Shown here piece after piece: positions 1-7,900 of a stretch of 17,753 nt of DNA. A program made the translations under genes and the position numbers. Source of the stretch: Baffinella frigidus (taxonomy: Eukaryota; Cryptophyceae; Cryptomonadales; Baffinellaceae); contig MU646367.1 in the NCBI GenBank assembly GCA_026770585.1, positions 380,058 to 397,810 of the forward strand, given 5' to 3'. Within the stretch, counting starts at the first letter, position 1. The number at the start of each line of letters is the position of its first letter. The notes under the pieces were generated by a model, which worked only from the letters and a program-made list of their open reading frames with translations, was not told the origin of the DNA and ran no database searches.

Positions 1-59
<59 letters not shown>

Positions 60-110
60 TACATATACACACACATAAAAACACAAAAACACATAAAAAC
101 ACAAAAACAC
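1..110. repeat. AC dinucleotide microsatellite and A/C-rich flank
   Basis: Positions 1-55 are a pure AC run. It decays into ACAT and ACAAAA units up to about 110, followed by two copies of CTCTGTCAC. It lies 5' of the first exon I can place in the + strand gene, so it is probably intronic, but that depends on exons outside the window. Confidence 0.9.
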
Positions 111-276
111 CTCTGTCACCTCTGTCACCTGCGTGGGTCCGCCGCAGCAGTTCGGATGCCTCGGGTTTCATCGTGGCGTCTCCTGGCGATGCGCTTGCTA
201 CACGACCTCACTGTGTTGACCGTTGACCGTTGACCCTGCAGCTGACACGCGTTGGGCACTCTCCCGTGTTTCGCAG

Positions 277-1579
277 CTGATCCGCGACAACTGCGTGCTC
301 TTCTGCTCGCTCAACTTCCCGAACCTTCCTCCTCTCGCCGAAAAGCTGTTGGTGGACGCGCACGACACGGTTCCCCATCCCTTCCCGGCCGCTGCCTTAC
401 TCTAGAAAGGTCCTCGGCGATTCTCTAGCAAGATAAAGTATTCGGTGGTCAGTGGTGTCTAAGCGTGCCCCCCTCCCGGCCGCTGCCATGCGCTGAAAAA
501 GGTCCCCCGTCTTTCGCTAGCAAGATTTTGTGGTCGGTGTTGGGTGGTGTCTGTACGTGAGAAGATGGCGCAAATCACAGCAGCATGCGGCAGTGCTCTC
601 TCACCGGGCGCTCAAACCCCGTCCCATCCCGTGCAGGTCAAGGGCTTCGAAACGGAGCTGAATCAACTGGAGCAGTCGATCGGGCAGTGGAAGGTCCTTG
701 CAATGAGCGCGAAGGGCACCCCTGGCACCTCGGTGCCTACCCCTACGCCCAAGCCCCAAACCCTAAGCCCTTTACTCTGAACCTTAAACCCTGAAACCTA
801 AACTCGGGACCCTAAACCCTAGATTCTAAACCCTAAACCTTAAATCCTGAACCCCAAACCCTAAACCTTCAATCCTGGACCCCAAACCCTCAACACAAAA
901 CACTAGACCCTAAACGTAAACCCTAAACCCTAAACCCGCAACCAGGTGCCCGGGACGCCGTTCCAGGAGGGGAGCAACTACGGGGGGAGCCAGAGGGGCG
1001 GGGGCGACGAGGAGGAGGCTGACGCGGACGCCATGGAGGCTGAGGCCCTCGATGGCATGGACGATGCGCCTGAGGAGGTGCGCCTCACTCAATCACTCGC
1101 TCGCTCGCTCGCTCACTCACTCGCTCAATCACTCGCTCAATCACTTGCTCGCTCACTCGCTCGCTCACTCACGAACTCACTGACGAACTCACTCGCTCGC
1201 TCGCTCGCGCACTCACGAACTCACGAACTCACGAACTCACTCACGAACTCATTCACTTTCTCACTCACTCACGAACTCACTCACTCACCCCCTAAACCCA
1301 AAACCCTAAATCCTACAGCCTCAACCCCAAACCCCAAACCCCAAACCCTTAACCCTAAACCCTAAACCCTGAACCCTGAACCCTAAACCCTAAACCCTAA
1401 ACCCAAAACCCTAAACCCTAAACCCTAAACCCTAAACGCTGGGTGTCCCTCAGGACGACGCGGCAGCGCTGGAGGATGCGCTGGACGACAAGGAGGATGA
1501 GGAGATGGAGGAGAACGACGAGGGCGAGGACGAGAACCTCGCGGATGGCATGAGCATCAACATGATGCACGACGAATGA
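277..1579 (+). CDS. Unidentified protein with acidic C-terminus (3' part of a multi-exon gene)
   Basis: Four consecutive exons fit one reading frame: 277-369, 637-732, 946-1077 and 1454-1579, ending in TGA at 1577-1579. Every intron starts GT, ends CAG and is phase 0, which is the main support for the model. The exons give about 148 residues. The first part (LPPLAEKLLVDAHDT, then GFETELNQLEQSIGQWK) looks helical and possibly coiled. It is followed by a Gly/Ser linker (PGTPFQEGSNYGG) and two strongly acidic exons rich in Asp and Glu, ending in SINMMHDE. I do not recognise the family. Acidic tails of this kind occur in many nuclear and chaperone proteins, which is not evidence of function. The 5' end is missing; an extra exon around 147-215 is possible but I could not fix its frame. 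The gene converges on NDUFAF7. Confidence 0.6.
375..559 (+). repeat. Diverged ~91-bp tandem duplication inside intron 1 of the acidic-tail gene
   Basis: The block starting TCCCGGCCGCTGCC at 383 recurs at 474. Both copies continue through AAAGGTCC, CTAGCAAGAT and GTGGT...GTGGTGTCT in the same order. The offset is about 91 bp with several mismatches and small indels. It fills most of the 267-bp intron 370-636. Confidence 0.75.
755..940 (+). repeat. Degenerate telomere-like CCCTAAA repeats, intron 2 of the acidic-tail gene
   Basis: Imperfect CCCTAAA units with ACCCTGAA, CCTTAAA and CCCCAAA variants fill almost all of intron 733-945. The C-rich strand is the sense strand of the gene. The degeneracy and position exclude a functional chromosome end. 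Confidence 0.9.
1083..1288 (+). repeat. CTCA/CTCG tetranucleotide microsatellite in intron 3
   Basis: About 200 bp of CTCG, CTCA and CTCAATCA units, with ACGAACTCA variants towards the end, occupy the 5' half of intron 1078-1453. It begins five bases after the donor GT. In frame it would encode long Ser/Leu/Ala/Arg stretches, but the placed splice sites remove it. Confidence 0.9.
1287..1437 (+). repeat. CCCTAAA telomere-like repeats in intron 3 of the acidic-tail gene
   Basis: About 150 bp of CCCTAAA units, more regular than in the preceding intron, run up to 13 bases before the CAG acceptor at 1451-1453. The C-rich strand is again the sense strand. Confidence 0.92.
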
Positions 1580-1974
1580 CCGCCAGGCCGCCCAAGCGTG
1601 CGTGCTTGCTGCCTAGCGTCTGGGCGCTGCTACCCACCGAGTAAATGCGTCTGTCTGGAAAGTTGGCCCGTACGCGTTTGCGCCACCGCCGCGTGTGTGT
1701 ACAGAGGCCTCGCGAGGGCGGGTTCACATGTACTGAACCACTTTCTTGAGGCACTCCCCACATCCACATGCCGCTGGCGTTGCAGCCGCACCATCGAGGA
1801 GCACGCCACGGGATTGCGCGCGGTCACTGTCACTCCTAGCACTGGATTCCGCTATTTACCCCCGAAGGCACGTGCAGCCCGTATGCGACCCCGTGGTGGT
1901 TTCAGCGCGTGAGTTTCCAACCCAACACCTCTCGGTGGTTAGAGTTGGAGTAGCTACCACCCCCTGAGGCACGT
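1580..1974. other. Convergent intergenic region (3' ends of both genes)
   Basis: There are 395 bp between the TGA of the + gene and the TAG of NDUFAF7 on the - strand, so both 3' UTRs must fit or overlap here. I see no AATAAA or TGTAA poly(A) signal on either strand. The only structure noted is a short inverted repeat, GGTGGTTAG at 1934-1942 against CTACCACC at 1954-1961, lying just after the NDUFAF7 stop in its sense direction. Confidence 0.6.
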
Positions 1975-4900
1975 CTAGCGCACCGGGGCCGGGAACCCCG
2001 CGCAGCCGAACTTGCTGTCGGCGGGAGTGATGGCAATGACTTTGAAGAGCTCGCCCATGGCCTCGGGCGAGCAGAGGCGCTCGTACTGCTTGGTGAGTGC
2101 CGCGGCCTGCGGGTCTGCGGACTCTTCGTCGGGCAGCTCCGACAGCAGCGCCATAACCTGCGAACCGCGCGCCAGCACAACGGTCACGAGCCAACACGCA
2201 CACGGGTTTCATGGAGGACCCCCTCTCAGGCGGATCGATGCCGATCTGGTGATCCTCGCCGTCAGCGCCCGGGGGCACGAACCTAGGCGCTCTCCATGGT
2301 GTGATGCGCGTTCGGCTGTGTCTGGGCGCCTAGCTGAGCAGAGCTGCAAGCAGGAGATGATCACACGATACAGGGGTTACTCGAAGTTCAGGACACGCAC
2401 CGCCCCTAGGAAGTTCCTGGATGTCGAGTAACCCCTGTACGCACGCAGGGGTCGGGAGCGGTGGTGCGCCGCGGGAAGGCAGCTTTTGGGTTTAGGAGTG
2501 ACGGGTTAGGGGTTGGGGTGTAGAGTCTACATTTTATGGTGTATGGTTTATGGTTTATGGTTCAGGGTTTAGGGTTTATGGTTCGGAATTTAGGGTTTAG
2601 GGGACGGCGGCTCGGCGTACCCGGTCGCGGACTCCCAGCGAATGCAGAAACGCTGTCTGCGAAATCGGCCCGTGGATCGTCAGCCCCCCCTTAGGCCCGC
2701 TTGCTTTTGTCACCCCCGTCCCCACCCCCCCCAAAACCATGGCGCTCGCCTCACCCGGAGGGAGCTCGCCTCCGGCCCCAGGGCCCCTCAACCCCTCGAG
2801 TCCTTCGGGGGAGAATCCTGACCCCGGAGGGGCGGCGACGTGCCCCGCGGGACCCGCCGCTCCGGTGCCGGCGATTCCCGAAGGAGCGGCGATCCCCGCA
2901 GAACCCGCAGAACCCGCAGGGCCCTCGGGGCTGGCGAGGCCCGCAGGGGGCTGGATGAGGTCGCGCATCGGAGAGGCACCGTCGAGGATCGCCAGGGCTA
3001 CCGCGGCGAAGTCGACGTGTGCTGTCACGTCGCACTCCCCCGGGAAGGAGAGCGGGTCGTGGTACCTGCGCGCGTCACAGATGTGTGTGTCACCAACCTG
3101 CCCCCCGAAAACGCATCTTTTCAGCCTGTCCCCGTGACGGATTTATGTGGGCGCACTGGTGTCGGATGGCCGCGTGCACCGCCCCCCCCGTCACCTCGCG
3201 ATGCAGGGTGCCGCGCCACGGGGTCACCCCCGAGCCACGTCAGCGGCACCCTGTCTGCCGCGCGCTAGAAGCGCAAGCTACCCACCATGCGTGCGCCGCC
3301 CTGCATGGCTCCCGATCTTGCCTGTGTGTCCCAGAGAGGCATGCACTCCGCGCGGCAGGGGGTTGAAAGTAAAGCATGAACTGTGAATGAAGATAAAGCA
3401 ATCAAGGCATTTGCATGCATCCGGAAAATCGATGCATCCCCATCCCTTGCATGTCCAGATTCTTGCTTCTGAATGCTCACTGATAAACGTGAACAATCGT
3501 CAAGTTTGGAGATAGAAGCTTTCAAATCTCAGCAGGGGGGGCGGGGGGGGGGCGTACGCGTGCTTGAGGGCGGCCTGCATGGTCTCGATGGGCTGAGAGG
3601 CATGGCCGTAGTCGATGAAGAGAGCCGCGCCCTTTGTGCGCATCACCCGCAGCCCTACTTCGGTCGCGTACGAGCACGCGTCGGGGCTCACCTGCCCAGG
3701 GAGTCAATCAGTGAGTCAGTCAAAGAGTGAGTCACGGCGCTTCACTGCCTGTGCGGGATGCGTGCAAACATCCCGAGCCCCCCTTCTGTCGCGTACGCTT
3801 ACGCGTCGGGGCTCACCTGCCGGTTGGGGTTTGGGGGTTGGGGTTTAGGGTGTGTGGTGTAGGCGTTTAGGGTTTAGGGTGTGGGGTTTAGTGTTTAGGA
3901 GGCCTGCGCAGGGGCACAGCGCATGACTGTCTGCAAGAGATGGTTGCACCCATCCTGCCCCGCGCGCGGAGGCCGTGCCGGAGCGGGGTACAACGTCGAG
4001 GCAGAAGCGTGAGGTAGGATGCACACTCGCTGCGAGGGGGGGACGGCGGCAAGGGAAATGCCTACTTGAGAGTAGGGGGGGCTGCAGGGTAGGGGCATGG
4101 AGGGGGAGGACCTCTGCGCCGGTGTTGATCTCAGGGTCTTTCGGGATGTTGGGCACCAGCTGCGGCATCAGGCACACCTGCCACCCTCCAGGCAGGGTTA
4201 GGCTTCGAGGCACGGCCGCTGCAATGTGGGACGCGCGATCGTGGCGGACGTGAGACAATCGATCCGAGATTCCACTCACGGTGCGAGGCGCAATTGGTGC
4301 ATTTGCTTCAGTGGTAGAGGTGAGGGAGGATAGCCCTGGGAGGGAGGGTGCAGTTTAGGGTTCAGGGTTAGGGTTTCGGGGTTGAATATTGTGGGCTTCA
4401 CGTTTTCGGGGGTGGGGTTTAGGGTGCAGTTTGAGTGTGAGGGGCTGGTGGACCTTGGAGGCAGCCGTCGGGCCCGGCGAGAGGACGTAGCGGAAGTGGA
4501 GGGGGTTGTCCGGCAGCGCGATGTCCACCATCTTCTCGCACCACCCCTGCGGAACACGTTGCGACCTTCCCGTCACCGCCTCTGTCTGCCAACCATTTTA
4601 TACCCATAACATGAATTGTATTGGATACTCATACACAATTCAATGTTTATACCCATAAACTTGCAATACAATTCATGATCCGGGCAATGCTGTGCAGTGC
4701 ATCGCATCGCCCCCGACTCCGGCACTGGCCTGAGTCACGCCGCGTGAACGAGCGTGCACTTTCTTGCGAAAGAATTGTGTGACGTGTGATGGTGTTCCCC
4801 CTGGGAGAGATCGCCGGGAGCGAAGAGTGTATTCCAAGCGAAATTGGCGATAACCCCGGAAAACCCCGCACCCCATGCCCCACATTATCGACCCAGGACT

Positions 4901-7900
4901 TTTGAAGCCAAGCCCTTGAACCCCAGCCGTAAGGGCCAACTTCCAGTCCTTTCCCTTAAGAGGCAACTGCAAGACCTTTCCCCAACCCTAAGAGGCAACA
5001 TGCACACCTTTTCAACCGCAACGGTAAGAGGCAACGTGCAGACCTTGTCAGTGAGTCAACTGCCAGACCTGTCCCCAACCCTCAGATGCAAGGCCCAGAC
5101 CTTGTCAGTGAAGCGAAACTGGCGGACGGGCAGACAGTCGAGAAACTCCTGCCCCACGATGATGGATGGCACCCCCTGGTTGAAGGTGTGGGATTTGGGG
5201 GCTGGGGTTTAGGGTTTAGGGTGTAGGGTTTAGGAGTTGGGGTTGATGGTTTAGGGGTAAGGGGTTAGGGTTTGGGGTTTGGGGTTTAGGGGTTAGGGTT
5301 TAGGGTCTGGGGTGTAGGGTTAAGGGTTCAGGGTTTAGGGTTTAGGGTTGAGGGTGTAGGGTTGCCGCAAACAGCTACCGCCGCACTGACACCAGGCCTG
5401 CCTAGTTTATCCGGGAACAAGTATTTTTCTTTTAAAAGCTGGCAATGAAAATTACTACACAACTGGTCACGTCCGAAGCAATTGTGTGGTAATTTTCGTA
5501 CGGATTTTTTAAAAGAAAAATACTTGTTCCCGGATAATAGTGTGCGAGCCGCCTTTGGAGGGTGGGACCCGGGGTTTGGGGGGGGGGGGGGTGCATTCGG
5601 TGTCTGGGGCTGGAACCTCTGTCTCCGGAATTTCGGAGAGGCCGTCGTGCCAGTGGATGGTCACCCCCGTGCCGTCATGCTTCACGGGGTTCGCCTGTAG
5701 AGGAGGAGGGGGGGGGCGCTTAGCGCGCTGAGTGGCGCATCACGGGCTGCAGGCGCATGCCTCGTTTCGTAGCAGCAAGGGTAGGTAACAAAGCTGTTGA
5801 GCCCCGCCTCTCAGCCGCCACCGTCCCCTCGCGCAACCACACACGCTCACCTAACACATTCAACGAATGCAGGTGAATTGACTCGGCGTACAAGGTGTGG
5901 AAAAGTAGGCAGATTGGGCGGTGGGTAGGTAATGGGCATTGAAGGGGACTACCAGCCCTCCGAGGCGGACCAAATCGAGGCTGGAGCATGCGCCAATTCC
6001 TCGGGTGGCACCTTCTCAAACGAATGTGCCTGCCGAGGAAATGGCTCCAAAAAAACCCTGATTTGGTCCGGTCCGCATCGCGGGGGTGGTGGGACCTGGG
6101 GGAGGCTGTCCTTGCTGAGCGTCTGGCGCTGCACCTGCTGCAGCGAGGGCGATGTCTCCACCTGCCACGCCATAACACTTCACTGCCAGCCCAACCTTTT
6201 TGCAAAAGTTAACCCCCATAGGAACGTGTCAACTTCAGACGAAAAATTCGCATAGCGGCAACGACTTTTGACCAGTTTCCATGAGGGTTGACTTTGGCAA
6301 ACACTTTCGGCGGGCAGTGCACTTCCCCCATGCTCACTCTCCCGATCCCACTTCCCGAATGCTCACTTGCCCCGATCACACTTCCCCCATGTTCACGCTC
6401 CACTGCCCCTCACAGAATCAGGCAACGCGCTTTGGTGTGGCGATTGTTCAGGGTTCAGGGTTCGGGGTTCGGGGTGTAGGGTTGAGGGTTGAGGTTGCGG
6501 GTTGAGTGTTGATGGGTTCGGGTTTGGTGTTGAGGGAAAGGGTTCAGCGTTTAGGGTTTAGGGTTTAGGTTTTAGGGTTGATGGTTTGGGTTTAGGGTTT
6601 AGGGTTCGGGGGTTTGGGGTTTGGGGTTCAGGGTTTAGGGTTTAGGGTTTAGGGTTTGGGGTTCGGGTGCAGGGCTGATGGTTGAGGTTGAGGTGTGAGG
6701 GTTGGGATTCGGGGGGTTGAGGTTTTGGGGATCAGTTTTGAGGGTCTAACATGAAGTGTATATTTTCTTGGTTCAGGGTTTCGGGTTCAGGGTTCAGGGT
6801 TTCGGGTTTCTGGTTTCGAAAATTGGGGTGAGGGTTGAGGGTTTGTGTGTAAGGGTTTCGTGGTTCACAGTTTTTGAGGTTGAGGTTTTTGAGTTTTGAT
6901 GTGTAGGGTATAATTCAGGGTGTAGGATCTATGGCAGATTTAGGTTCTAGGGCGTAGGGTGTCGGGTGCAGGGTTTGGAGTTTGGGGCTTGGGGTTTGAG
7001 GTCTGGGGGTTGGGGTGTGGGATCAACGGGAAGAGGGGCAGGACCATGTGCACGGAGAGGGCGTGGATGAGCGGGCGGGAGTGCGCCACGGAGGAGAGCG
7101 TGCGGAGGATGTCGGCCATCATCGTTCCCCGCCCGGGACCCAGCTCGATGAGCTGCACCTGCCGCCATCACCAGGTGTTGGCGACTGTCGCTCCTTTCGC
7201 AGGGGATCCGACGTGGACTTGCCGAGCGCGTTTCGAAAGGTCGGCTAGTGTGGGGAAGTTGCCTTGCTCGGGCAGCACCCTGGTACAAATTGACCGTTGG
7301 AAACGAACTCGGTGAGTCTACTTTGGAGTCCTGGCGGTTGGTGTCTGGAGCGCGCTGGTCTCCAACCCCCCGCCACGGGAGGGTCCAAGGCGCTGGGGAT
7401 CTTCGCCCAGCCCTTGCTGATATCATGTCACCTGAGAGCTGATATTGCTGACAAGTCGATTGTCTCAGCTGATATCGTGATCAGTTTACCGCTGATACAA
7501 CAATCCTACCCCGCCTCGTTCTCCAGAGCGGACGCCAGGGGCTGGGGCGGCGTGGTTGGCCTCAACGCCAGGGGAGGGGGGGGCGTGGTTGGTCGCAACC
7601 TGAGCAGGAGACCCGGCGGCCTGCCACGCCCACATGATCCAGACGCCCACCTGCACCACCAACTATCGTGTCACCGTCTCTGCTTCTCACGTTCCGCCTA
7701 GCGTCCAACATCCAAAGCGCAGGGAAATGGGACGTTGTTGCAGAGCGCGCACCATCTCGCCAAAGATCTGTGAGATCTCGGGCGCGGTTGTGAAGTCTCC
7801 TTTCTCCCCGAAGACGCGCTGCCTCATGTAGTAGCCGTGCTGCCGAAAGCTCAGGGCGTAAGACACATTTTTCTCCTCGTAAGGGCGTATACTTTTGCAA

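Noticed and set aside
147-215. Additional upstream exon of the acidic-tail gene
   Set aside because: A CAG acceptor and a GT donor exist, but no reading frame joins to the next exon convincingly at phase 0.
946-1365. 139-residue + frame reading through the CTCA microsatellite
   Set aside because: Only 946-1077 is exon. The Ser/Leu/Ala/Arg repeats come from intronic CTCG/CTCA units after a GT donor.
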